DNA from: Mesostigma viride
Taxonomy: Eukaryota > Streptophyta > Mesostigmatophyceae > Mesostigmatales > Mesostigmataceae
Length of the DNA: 64,000 nt
Direction: 5' to 3'
NCBI GenBank assembly: GCA_009746045.1
Contig: RPFO01000080.1
Span: forward strand, 6,091,684 to 6,155,683
Below the pieces are notes generated by a model. The model was not told where the DNA came from, ran no database searches, and worked only from the letters and a program-made list of their open reading frames with translations. Shown one piece after another: positions 16,040-27,047 of the stretch. The position numbers and the translations under genes are program-made. Position 1 is the first letter of the stretch. Every line of letters begins with the position of its first letter.

Positions 16040-16158
16040 CTAGTCTGAGGTGGCAGGAGGGGGCTGCCAGGGCTTGTGGTCAACGTGGATGACCGCCCCC
16101 CTCCATTATACCGGCTTCCCCCTTGCGCTCTGCCGGAGCTGAAGGTAGGCCGGCCATA
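16040..16158 (-). pseudogene. LINE ORF1, C-terminal end (separated from 30,105-31,355)
   Basis: Read on the minus strand from 16,158, the sequence gives ELWPAYLQLRQSARGKPV, a stop, then VDHKPWQPPPAT. This matches in order the end of the ORF1 copy at 40,796-41,203 (DLWPEYLRHKQDPQKPKV, INHKMWTVAP). It is the missing continuation of the ORF1 that is cut at 30,105, so the 13.9-kb element between them is an insertion. Confidence 0.75.
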
Positions 16159-16229
16159 GAGGGGATTCATAAGTGTTTGCTCAATTTCATAAAATTTACT
16201 CAATTTTTCCACATGTGATTAAATCCTTA

Positions 16230-17115
16230 TATTTGTCAATAAAGCAGGGGTCATCCAGCCTTCAGACCATGAAAATAGACCACCCACAAAAATTGGGCTC
16301 ATTCTGAGCTCAAATGGTGACATGTGACAGCATACATGTGCAGTTTTTCGTCATTTTCCCCCTTTTCTTACATGAAACAAATATGAACAGTGGACAAATT
16401 AACTCATATCAGGCTGGATTCTTGCAGGCAGCATTTATACCATGAAAATAGACCACCCACAAAAAATTGGGCTCATTCTGAGCTCAAATGGTGACATGTG
16501 ACAGCATACATGTGCAGTTTTTCGTCATTTTCCCCCTTTTCTTACATGAAACAAATATGAACAGTGGACAAATGAACTCATATCAGGCTGGGTTCTTGCA
16601 GGCAGCATCTAGACCATGAAAATAGACCACCCACAAAAATTGGGCTCATTCTGAGCTCAAATGGTGACATGTGACAGCATACATGTGCAGTTTTTCGTCA
16701 TTTTCACCCTTTTCTTACATGAAACAAATATGAACAGCACTTGAACAAATGAACTCATTTCAGGCTGGATTCTTGCAGGCAGCATCTAGACCATCAAAAT
16801 AGACCACCCACAAAAATTGGGCTCATTCTGAGCTCAAATGGTGACACGTGACAGCATACATGTGCAGTTTTTTGTCATTTTCTCGGTTATCTTACATGAA
16901 ACAAATATGAATATTGAACAAATGAACTCAGATCAGGCTGGAAACTTGTAAGCAGCATGTAGACCATCAAAATAGACTGTTTACAGCTCAAAAGGTGACA
17001 AATGAAAGGAAAACAATGCAGTTTGATGCCATTGCCACTGTTCTCTTGAATAAAACATTTTTGTGCGACCAAATGAACTCGATCGATCATGTCAGGCTGG
17101 AAACTTGCAAGCATC
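16230..17115. repeat. Left subterminal array, ~175-bp units
   Basis: About five units spaced 173-176 bases apart share AAATAGACCACCCACAAAAA, TGGGCTCATTCTGAGCTCAA, TGACAGCATACATGTGCAGT and CAGGCTGG. Copies decay towards 17,100. The same unit, reversed, forms the array at 28,950-30,012. Confidence 0.9.
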
Positions 17116-17339
17116 AACTGAATCATGAAACTTCATGATTCAATCTGAGATGTTCAAATGGGATGGCACAAGAGCTACCCAGGCCATCGACAGACGACAA
17201 GGCACATGTCTCGGCTGCCAGTGGCACGCCACGTACTCTTTCAGTCCAGCATGAATATACAATAAGTACTAAGACATCACCTTCTACTAGAAGCACTGGC
17301 TCACTTAATAATACATCAGAAACTAGTATAAGCTTAGCT

Positions 17340-17994
17340 GGTAAACCAGTCATTGCTAATAGTCCAGTCATTGGAGAAGTTTGGCCACTGCTGCAATGGG
17401 CGGCCGACACCATAGTTGGGCGGAGCTGACACGGATGATGGCATCCACGTGGTCACCGGGCGCCATCGTGGCACGGGCGTCGTGTTCCCAGACATGGCCA
17501 GTGTCGCAATTGAGTTGAGCGCAGCCACCGCCACAGAGACCGTGCCATCTGAGAAGGGATCAATGGATGGGAGCCGGCGTCCACCAACCTGCACACCACC
17601 ACCCAGCACATCAAGCCAGCATGCCTTAGGGCACGGTATATGAAGGAATAATCAACAAACCAAACAAATATATCCTATATACTCCAACAAACTATTCACA
17701 AAGGCAGATTATGTTGATTCAAAGAAATCACAATAGGAAAGGACATACCTGGGGAAGTTGCATATGAGCCAGCATTTGCTGCACTTGCGCGAGGGGCGCT
17801 ACTTCGGCGTCCCCGTCAATTACTCGTGTAGTCGTTGTAGCGGCAGGGAGTGGGAGGCAATAGTGTTGCTGTTGTTGCAGCAGCTGCTGCGGATGCTGCT
17901 GCTGTCTAATCACCAAGAAAATGTCCTCATGTGAGGACATTTTCAACCCTTGGATGGTGTCTAACTCGTTCCTAAAAGTAGTTACCAGTTGCAC
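17340..17994 (-). CDS. Possible two-exon small gene inside the transposon
   Basis: On the minus strand 17,728-17,994 encodes a Gln-rich protein segment (TFRNELDTIQGLKMSSHEDI, then QQQ/QQQQ runs and LAQVQQMLAHMQLPQ) that ends at a GTATGT donor-like site. After about 150 bases, an AG at about 17,590 is followed by an open stretch (LPSIDPFSDGTVSVAVAALN) that ends in a stop near 17,334. Together they could be a small DNA-binding or accessory protein of the element. The splice model is inferred from GT/AG and frame only, and no family is recognised. Confidence 0.3.
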
Positions 17995-19433
17995 TTTGCA
18001 CTATAAAGTCCACAAACCAACCTAATAACAATTTTGCCATCCATATTGGGACCAAAGCACACACATATATTGAGTTACTTGGGGGTCATGTTGCCGTGGT
18101 CATGTTGCAATGTCCTATGGGTACATTTTAAGGACCCCCCCCAGGGGGATCCGCTGGGTGCGAGACATGATACACCTAAAATGTATGCACTGTCAGGTTT
18201 AAACAACTTTATTGGACCTGGTCTTGGAAAGGCAGTGAAATTGGTAGCCATGCATGGCTTCTGAACACTCACATCACTGGACGTCACAAGGACCCAGCTG
18301 TACTATCTAAAAATAACTGGAAGATGACAAGCTAAAAATGAGTGGCAGCTGTGCACCAGGGTACCCCCCTGTACTGTAACCGTTAATTAGTCCCTGCAAA
18401 CTTGGTCTGAACATAGTGATGTCCGGTATCAGGGTGTACTACACATCTAGCTCTAGCAGCATGCAGACCTAAAAATATCACGGAAATATCTACTGGCATT
18501 AGCGCCAGCTCGGTTCTAAAACTGGTTACGATTTGTAGTTACGAGTAAAACTGGTAACTAGAAATAGGTACCAGTACCATCCAAATTAATTAAGCATGGA
18601 TACCATTTGTAATAACTCACACATTTTAACATATCCATGGGTACGGCATGGAAACATGTTCATGTATGATGTGTTCAAGAGTAGCAATGCTTAACATCCA
18701 TGAAATATGCTCATTGTATAATGGTTTACGATTTATGAATGCAGGGGGGTCGCTACGCGAGTGACCAACAAGCACTCAAGTCAACAATATGCCCAGAAAG
18801 AAGGCAGGGCCAGGTAAAGTAAAGGCTGGTCCTGAAAATGCACCCAGGGTGCCCACAACATGTCTACGTTACACCCTCGCTATCCTAGACCCTGCAGCCT
18901 GCCGGGGGGGGGCACAAAATGTAACTGGCAGCCAGGGACCATGGTGCAGGCCAAATAGCAGGTGTAAAGCTAGCTCAAAGCTAGCTCAGTCCAAAGAATG
19001 AAATAATAAGAAGCAAATACTTGGCAAGGTTAGGTCCATGATCGTTATTGGAGGCTTGGCTGCCACCACGGTGCTCGACAATGATGCTGAAGCCTTCAAT
19101 TATATATAAAGCAGATACTGCAAAGAGGCACAAATAGCAATACAAGCACAATGTAAGCATGACAAGCTCAAGTTTCCAAGCCAGTCTAGCTCACTTGGAC
19201 ATGAGTTAAAGCGTTGGAAACATATGGGCAACATCCCAGCAGGCCTTGAAAAAGTTTTCAGCAACAAGGCAGTATATGTGTTAAATCAAACTACCACATT
19301 GCAATTCTAAGCACAGTGACTTCTGCTTGCTGCTGTTTTGACGACACAAGGCCGTTTACCTTTTCAGTGACAACACGGGAAAAGAAAGCATTACCCAGCA
19401 AACTTCCTTTAAGTTCCCCGGACATAGGCGTAA

Positions 19434-20078
19434 TCACAACCACGACGTTGGGCATCGAAAAGAACCGGAATCATAAAGTCTGCGGGAGTTATAAGCTACG
19501 ATACTCTTGACACGCTTATTTAGAACGACGCGGTTGCGGATGACATCCGGAACCTTGTTCTTGACGTGCGCCCAGGCCGCCAGCTGCGCGGAACAGCTCA
19601 AGAAATATATATTAAAGGACGGTGACGCCCGGGAAGCACCCAGCCTTGCGGCAAAAGTAAAATATGGCTCGCGCTCGCCGTGGTTTTCGCAAGGCGTGAC
19701 TGCGATATCACGACGAAAAAATGGAGACTCTTTGACCCATCTAACTGCCCAGGTCCCTCTGTTGCCCGGGTCGCCCATTAGCCCAGAAGCGTACCATAAC
19801 CCATACTCGCGATATCCGCAGCTACTGGGCGGAAAAAGAAATTGTAAAACCGAACAGCATACTGACCTATCATGCCATCTACGTAGCTTCCAGAATTTCT
19901 TCACCGTTGCCAAAATCCGTTCATGAACAATATTTTCGACGTACACAAAGCACCTGCACGTCAATCTCCCCTGACATTGGTTATCTGCCCCATCTTCATG
20001 ATCTAACACGCAAACACCTAAAGTATTTGCATAACACAGGCGTTTTGCCCTCTGGTTCTCAGTTTCACTCATTGCCAT
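19434..20078 (-). CDS. 214-aa ORF of the tandem unit, copy 1, unknown
   Basis: The ATG at 20,078 opens an intact frame (MAMSETENQRAKRLCYANTL). It has a Cys-rich segment (DNQCQGRLTCRCFVYV), a helical Lys/Trp-rich stretch (RILATVKKFWKLRRWHDRSV), a Gly/Trp-rich middle (YREYGLWYASGLMGDPGNRG) and a Lys/Arg-rich C-terminus (VIRNRVVLNKRVKSI). The product is ordered-looking rather than repetitive, so it may be a real gene of the element, though all three copies are too similar to test for selection. No transposase triad or known domain is recognised. Confidence 0.35.
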   Translation of the reverse strand: MAMSETENQRAKRLCYANTLGVCVLDHEDGADNQCQGRLTCRCFVYVENIVHERILATVKKFWKLRRWHDRSVCCSVLQFLFPPSSCGYREYGLWYASGLMGDPGNRGTWAVRWVKESPFFRRDIAVTPCENHGEREPYFTFAARLGASRASPSFNIYFLSCSAQLAAWAHVKNKVPDVIRNRVVLNKRVKSIVAYNSRRLYDSGSFRCPTSWL

Positions 20079-20309
20079 ATCATATTATGCAGGCACGTTT
20101 TGGTAAACAATCGCCGGCGACGTTGGTTTTGTTCGTGCGCGCACAAAGTAATTACCGGTAGTGCTTGGCAGGCTGTACGCACCTGCAGCCGCGCGCGCGC
20201 AAAGACGACGGTCACTGTGCTTTGTTCATTCAAATGCCATTTGCATGCGAGGCTCGGACAACACCGCGGACTGTTTGAATCAGAATTTTTTCACTTTTGG
20301 ATGGTCCTT

Positions 20310-20890
20310 CGTTTCTCGCATGTTCAGCCCAGTTCAGGTTGTACGGTCAGTGTTGGGGGTCGGTGCATGGGTTCTCAATGGAATTCTCAATGGAATGCCG
20401 CAACAGCCCATTTTCATTGAGAATGCAAGTCCTTTTCGCATGTTCAGCCCAGTTCAGGCTGTACGGTCAGTGTTGGGGGTCGGTGTCTCGGTGAATGGGT
20501 TCTCAATGGAATTCTCAATGGAATGCCGCAACAGCCCATTTTCATTGAGAATGCAAGACCTTTTTGCATGTTCAGCCCAGTTCAGGCTGTACGGTCAGTG
20601 TTGGGGGTCGGTGAATGGGTTCTCAATGGAATTCTCAATGGAATGCCGCAACAGCCCATTTTCATTGAGAATGCAAGTCCTTTTCGCATGTTCAGCCCAG
20701 TTCAGGCTGTACGGTCAGTGTTGGGGGTCGTTGAATGAGTTCTCAATGGAATTCTCAATGGAATGCCGCAACAGCCCATTTTCATTGAGAATGCAAGTCC
20801 TTTTCGCATGTTCAGCCCAGTTCAGGCTGTACGGTCAGTGTTGGGGGTCGGTGAATGAGTTCTCAATGGAATTCTCAATGGAATGCCGCA
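20310..20890. repeat. 120-bp minisatellite, copy 1 (same in copy 2 at 23,200-23,779)
   Basis: About 4.5 units of 120 bases contain GGTTCTCAATGGAATTCTCA, ATGCCGCAACAGCCCATTTT, CATTGAGAATGCAAG and TCAGCCCAGTTCAGG. TTCTCAATG and CATTGAGAA in each unit can pair as a hairpin. The 120-base period keeps all frames open, which creates long false ORFs. Confidence 0.9.
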
Positions 20891-22322
20891 CTATAAAGTC
20901 CACAAACCAACCTAATAACAATTTTGCCATCCATATTGGGACCAAAGCACACACATATATTGAGTTACTTGGGGGTCATGTTGCCGTGGTCATGTTGCAA
21001 TGTCCTATGGGTACATTTTAAGGACCCCCCCAGGGGGATCCGCTGGGTGCGAGACATGATACACCTAAAATGTATGCACTGTCAGGTTTAAACAACTTTA
21101 TTGGACCTGGTCTTGGAAAGGCAGTGAAATTGGTAGCCATGCATGGCTTCTGAACACTCACATCACTGGACGTCACAAGGACCCAGCTGTACTATCTAAA
21201 AATAACTGGAAGATGACAAGCTAAAAATGAGTGGCAGCTGTGCACCAGGGTACCCCCCTGTACTGTAACCGTTAATTAGTCCCTGCAAACTTGGTCTGAA
21301 CATAGTGATGTCCGGTATCAGGGTGTACTACACATCTAGCTCTAGCAGCATGCAGACCTAAAAATATCACGGAAATATCTACTGGCATTAGCGCCAGCTC
21401 GGTTCTAAAACTGGTTACGATTTGTAGTTACGAGTAAAACTGGTAACTAGAAATAGGTACCAGTACCATCCAAATTAATTAAGCATGGATACCATTTGTA
21501 ATAACTCACACATTTTAACATATCCATGGGTACGGCATGGAAACATGTTCATGTATGATGTGTTCAAGAGTAGCAATGCTTAACATCCATGAAATATGCT
21601 CATTGTATAATGGTTTACGATTTATGAATGCAGGGGGGTCGCTACGCGAGTGACCAACAAGCACTCAAGTCAACAATATGCCCAGAAAGAAGGCAGGGCC
21701 AGGTAAAGTAAAGGCTGGTCCTGAAAATGCACCCAGGGTGCCCACAACATGTCTACGTTACACCCTCGCTATCCTAGACCCTGCAGCCTGCCGGGGGGGG
21801 GCACAAAATGTAACTGGCAGCCAGGGACCATGGTGCAGGCCAAATAGCAGGTGTAAAGCTAGCTCAAAGCTAGCTCAGTCCAAAGAATGAAATAATAAGA
21901 AGCAAATACTTGGCAAGGTTAGGTCCATGATCGTTATTGGAGGCTTGGCTGCCACCACGGTGCTCGACAATGATGCTGAAGCCTTCAATTATATATAAAG
22001 CAGATACTGCAAAGAGGCACAAATAGCAATACAAGCACAATGTAAGCATGACAAGCTCAAGTTTCCAAGCCAGTCTAGCTCACTTGGACATGAGTTAAAG
22101 CGTTGGAAACATATGGGCAACATCCCAGCAGGCCTTGAAAAAGTTTTCAGCAACAAGGCAGTATATGTGTTAAATCAAACTACCACATTGCAATTCTAAG
22201 CACAGTGACTTCTGCTTGCTGCTGTTTTGACGACACAAGGCCGTTTACCTTTTCAGTGACAACACGGGAAAAGAAAGCATTACCCAGCAAACTTCCTTTA
22301 AGTTCCCCGGACATAGGCGTAA

Positions 22323-22967
22323 TCACAACCACGACGTTGGGCATCGAAAAGAACCGGAATCATAAAGTCTGCGGGAGTTATAAGCTACGATACTCTTGAC
22401 ACGCTTATTTAGAACGACGCGGTTGCGGATGACATCCGGAACCTTGTTCTTGACGTGCGCCCAGGCCGCCAGCTGCGCGGAACAGCTCAAGAAATATATA
22501 TTAAAGGACGGTGACGCCCGGGAAGCACCCAGCCTTGCGGCAAAAGTAAAATATGGCTCGCGCTCGCCGTGGTTTTCGCAAGGCGTGACTGCGATATCAC
22601 GACGAAAAAATGGAGACTCTTTGACCCATCTAACTGCCCAGGTCCCTCTGTTGCCCGGGTCGCCCATTAGCCCAGAAGCGTACCATAACCCATACTCGCG
22701 ATATCCGCAGCTACTGGGCGGAAAAAGAAATTGTAAAACCGAACAGCATACTGACCTATCATGCCATCTACGTAGCTTCCAGAATTTCTTCACCGTTGCC
22801 AAAATCCGTTCATGAACAATATTTTCGACGTACACAAAGCACCTGCACGTCAATCTCCCCTGACATTGGTTATCTGCCCCATCTTCATGATCTAACACGC
22901 AAACACCTAAAGTATTTGCATAACACAGGCGTTTTGCCCTCTGGTTCTCAGTTTCACTCATTGCCAT
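22323..22967 (-). CDS. 214-aa ORF of the tandem unit, copy 2
   Basis: Identical product to the copy-1 ORF. Confidence 0.35.
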   Translation of the reverse strand: MAMSETENQRAKRLCYANTLGVCVLDHEDGADNQCQGRLTCRCFVYVENIVHERILATVKKFWKLRRWHDRSVCCSVLQFLFPPSSCGYREYGLWYASGLMGDPGNRGTWAVRWVKESPFFRRDIAVTPCENHGEREPYFTFAARLGASRASPSFNIYFLSCSAQLAAWAHVKNKVPDVIRNRVVLNKRVKSIVAYNSRRLYDSGSFRCPTSWL

Positions 22968-25211
22968 ATCATATTATGCAGGCACGTTTTGGTAAACAAT
23001 CGCCGGCGACGTTGGTTTTGTTCGTGCGCGCACAAAGTAATTACCGGTAGTGCTTGGCAGGCTGTACGCACCTGCAGCCGCGCGCGCGCAAAGACGACGG
23101 TCACTGTGCTTTGTTCATTCAAATGCCATTTGCATGCGAGGCTCGGACAACACCGCGGACTGTTTGAATCAGAATTTTTTCACTTTTGGATGGTCCTTCG
23201 TTTCTCGCATGTTCAGCCCAGTTCAGGTTGTACGGTCAGTGTTGGGGGTCGGTGCATGGGTTCTCAATGGAATTCTCAATGGAATGCCGCAACAGCCCAT
23301 TTTCATTGAGAATGCAAGTCCTTTTCGCATGTTCAGCCCAGTTCAGGCTGTACGGTCAGTGTTGGGGGTCGGTGTCTCGGTGAATGGGTTCTCAATGGAA
23401 TTCTCAATGGAATGCCGCAACAGCCCATTTTCATTGAGAATGCAAGACCTTTTTGCATGTTCAGCCCAGTTCAGGCTGTACGGTCAGTGTTGGGGGTCGG
23501 TGAATGGGTTCTCAATGGAATTCTCAATGGAATGCCGCAACAGCCCATTTTCATTGAGAATGCAAGTCCTTTTCGCATGTTCAGCCCAGTTCAGGCTGTA
23601 CGGTCAGTGTTGGGGGTCGTTGAATGAGTTCTCAATGGAATTCTCAATGGAATGCCGCAACAGCCCATTTTCATTGAGAATGCAAGTCCTTTTCGCATGT
23701 TCAGCCCAGTTCAGGCTGTACGGTCAGTGTTGGGGGTCGGTGAATGAGTTCTCAATGGAATTCTCAATGGAATGCCGCACTATAAAGTCCACAAACCAAC
23801 CTAATAACAATTTTGCCATCCATATTGGGACCAAAGCACACACATATATTGAGTTACTTGGGGGTCATGTTGCCGTGGTCATGTTGCAATGTCCTATGGG
23901 TACATTTTAAGGACCCCCCCAGGGGGATCCGCTGGGTGCGAGACATGATACACCTAAAATGTATGCACTGTCAGGTTTAAACAACTTTATTGGACCTGGT
24001 CTTGGAAAGGCAGTGAAATTGGTAGCCATGCATGGCTTCTGAACACTCACATCACTGGACGTCACAAGGACCCAGCTGTACTATCTAAAAATAACTGGAA
24101 GATGACAAGCTAAAAATGAGTGGCAGCTGTGCACCAGGGTACCCCCCTGTACTGTAACCGTTAATTAGTCCCTGCAAACTTGGTCTGAACATAGTGATGT
24201 CCGGTATCAGGGTGTACTACACATCTAGCTCTAGCAGCATGCAGACCTAAAAATATCACGGAAATATCTACTGGCATTAGCGCCAGCTCGGTTCTAAAAC
24301 TGGTTACGATTTGTAGTTACGAGTAAAACTGGTAACTAGAAATAGGTACCAGTACCATCCAAATTAATTAAGCATGGATACCATTTGTAATAACTCACAC
24401 ATTTTAACATATCCATGGGTACGGCATGGAAACATGTTCATGTATGATGTGTTCAAGAGTAGCAATGCTTAACATCCATGAAATATGCTCATTGTATAAT
24501 GGTTTACGATTTATGAATGCAGGGGGGTCGCTACGCGAGTGACCAACAAGCACTCAAGTCAACAATATGCCCAGAAAGAAGGCAGGGCCAGGTAAAGTAA
24601 AGGCTGGTCCTGAAAATGCACCCAGGGTGCCCACAACATGTCTACGTTACACCCTCGCTATCCTAGACCCTGCAGCCTGCCGGGGGGGGGCACAAAATGT
24701 AACTGGCAGCCAGGGACCATGGTGCAGGCCAAATAGCAGGTGTAAAGCTAGCTCAAAGCTAGCTCAGTCCAAAGAATGAAATAATAAGAAGCAAATACTT
24801 GGCAAGGTTAGGTCCATGATCGTTATTGGAGGCTTGGCTGCCACCACGGTGCTCGACAATGATGCTGAAGCCTTCAATTATATATAAAGCAGATACTGCA
24901 AAGAGGCACAAATAGCAATACAAGCACAATGTAAGCATGACAAGCTCAAGTTTCCAAGCCAGTCTAGCTCACTTGGACATGAGTTAAAGCGTTGGAAACA
25001 TATGGGCAACATCCCAGCAGGCCTTGAAAAAGTTTTCAGCAACAAGGCAGTATATGTGTTAAATCAAACTACCACATTGCAATTCTAAGCACAGTGACTT
25101 CTGCTTGCTGCTGTTTTGACGACACAAGGCCGTTTACCTTTTCAGTGACAACACGGGAAAAGAAAGCATTACCCAGCAAACTTCCTTTAAGTTCCCCGGA
25201 CATAGGCGTAA

Positions 25212-25856
25212 TCACAACCACGACGTTGGGCATCGAAAAGAACCGGAATCATAAAGTCTGCGGGAGTTATAAGCTACGATACTCTTGACACGCTTATTTA
25301 GAACGACGCGGTTGCGGATGACATCCGGAACCTTGTTCTTGACGTGCGCCCAGGCCGCCAGCTGCGCGGAACAGCTCAAGAAATATATATTAAAGGACGG
25401 TGACGCCCGGGAAGCACCCAGCCTTGCGGCAAAAGTAAAATATGGCTCGCGCTCGCCGTGGTTTTCGCAAGGCGTGACTGCGATATCACGACGAAAAAAT
25501 GGAGACTCTTTGACCCATCTAACTGCCCAGGTCCCTCTGTTGCCCGGGTCGCCCATTAGCCCAGAAGCGTACCATAACCCATACTCGCGATATCCGCAGC
25601 TACTGGGCGGAAAAAGAAATTGTAAAACCGAACAGCATACTGACCTATCATGCCATCTACGTAGCTTCCAGAATTTCTTCACCGTTGCCAAAATCCGTTC
25701 ATGAACAATATTTTCGACGTACACAAAGCACCTGCACGTCAATCTCCCCTGACATTGGTTATCTGCCCCATCTTCATGATCTAACACGCAAACACCTAAA
25801 GTATTTGCATAACACAGGCGTTTTGCCCTCTGGTTCTCAGTTTCACTCATTGCCAT
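25212..25856 (-). CDS. 214-aa ORF of the tandem unit, copy 3
   Basis: Identical product to the copy-1 ORF. Confidence 0.35.
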   Translation of the reverse strand: MAMSETENQRAKRLCYANTLGVCVLDHEDGADNQCQGRLTCRCFVYVENIVHERILATVKKFWKLRRWHDRSVCCSVLQFLFPPSSCGYREYGLWYASGLMGDPGNRGTWAVRWVKESPFFRRDIAVTPCENHGEREPYFTFAARLGASRASPSFNIYFLSCSAQLAAWAHVKNKVPDVIRNRVVLNKRVKSIVAYNSRRLYDSGSFRCPTSWL

Positions 25857-26089
25857 ATCATATTATGCAGGCACGTTTTGGTAAACAATCGCCGGCGACG
25901 TTGGTTTTGTTCGTGCGCGCACAAAGTAATTACCGGTAGTGCTTGGCAGGCTGTACGCACCTGCAGCCGCGCGCGCGCAAAGACGACGGTCACTGTGCTT
26001 TGTTCATTCAAATGCCATTTGCATGCGAGGCTCGGACAACACCGCGGACTGTTTGAATCAGAATTTTTTCACTTTTGGATGGTCCTTCG

Positions 26090-26880
26090 TTTCTCGCATG
26101 TTCAGCCCAGTTCAGGTTGTACGGTCAGTGTTGGGGGTCGGTGCATGGGTTCTCAATGGAATTCTCAATGGAATGCCGCAACAGCCCATTTTCATTGAGA
26201 ATGCAAGTCCTTTTCGCATGTTCAGCCCAGTTCAGGCTGTACGGTCAGTGTTGGGGGTCGGTGTCGGTGAATGGGTTCTCAATGGAATTCTCAATGGAAT
26301 GCCGCAACAGCCCATTTTCATTGAGAATGCAAGACCTTTTTGCATGTTCAGCCCAGTTCAGGCTGTACGGTCAGTGTTGGGGGTCGGTGAATGGGTTCTC
26401 AATGGAATTCTCAATGGAATGCCGCAACAGCCCATTTTCATTGAGAATGCAAGTCCTTTTCGCATGTTCAGCCCAGTTCAGGCTGTACGGTCAGTGTTGG
26501 GGGTCGTTGAATGAGTTCTCAATGGAATTCTCAATGGAATGCCGCAACAGCCCATTTTCATTGAGAATGCAAGTCCTTTTCGCATGTTCAGCCCAGTTCA
26601 GGCTGTACGGTCAGTGTTGGGGGTCGGTGAATGAGTTCTCAATGGAATTCTCAATGGAATGCCGCAACAGCCCATTTTCATTGAGAATGCAAGTCCTTTT
26701 CGCATGTTCAGCCCAATTCAGGCTGTACGGTCAGTGTTGGGGGTCGGTGAATGAGTTCTGAATGGAATTCTCAATGGAATGCCGTTACAGCCCATTTTCA
26801 TTGAGAATGCAAGACCTTTTCGTATGTTCTGGCTGTACGGTCAGTGTTGGGGGTCGGTGAATGAATTCTGCATGAATGGA
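26090..26880. repeat. 120-bp minisatellite, expanded third copy
   Basis: The same unit occurs six to seven times here, against four to five in the other two copies. The last units are diverged and the array stops at 26,880, where single-copy sequence starts. Confidence 0.9.
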
Positions 26881-27047
26881 ACTTTCATACGCCGCGCTGA
26901 GTCGGTGGAAGATCGAGCCACAAAAGAGGCAGGAGAGGCATCATTGGGAGAGGCGTGCCAACCCCGAGCGAGACGATGGTGAATTCGATCAAATTGGCTG
27001 ATTGCAATAATTTTGCGGAGCTAGAATAATCGCTCGCGAGAGCTGCC

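Larger units (their letters stand above)
18001..26880. repeat. 2.89-kb unit in three tandem, near-identical copies
   Basis: Copies start at CTATAAAGTCC in 18,001, 20,891 and 23,780 (periods 2,890 and 2,889). Copies 1 and 2 differ visibly only in the length of one C run and the preceding junction. Copy 3 differs near 26,263 and in a longer terminal minisatellite. Each unit carries a 70-codon plus ORF (18,789; 21,678; 24,567), a 214-codon minus ORF and a 120-bp minisatellite. The near identity means recent amplification, gene conversion or an assembly duplication. Confidence 0.95.

Noticed and set aside
20161-21021. 286-codon plus frame, repeated at 23,050 and partly at 25,939
   Set aside because: Most of it is the 120-bp minisatellite, whose period keeps frames open.
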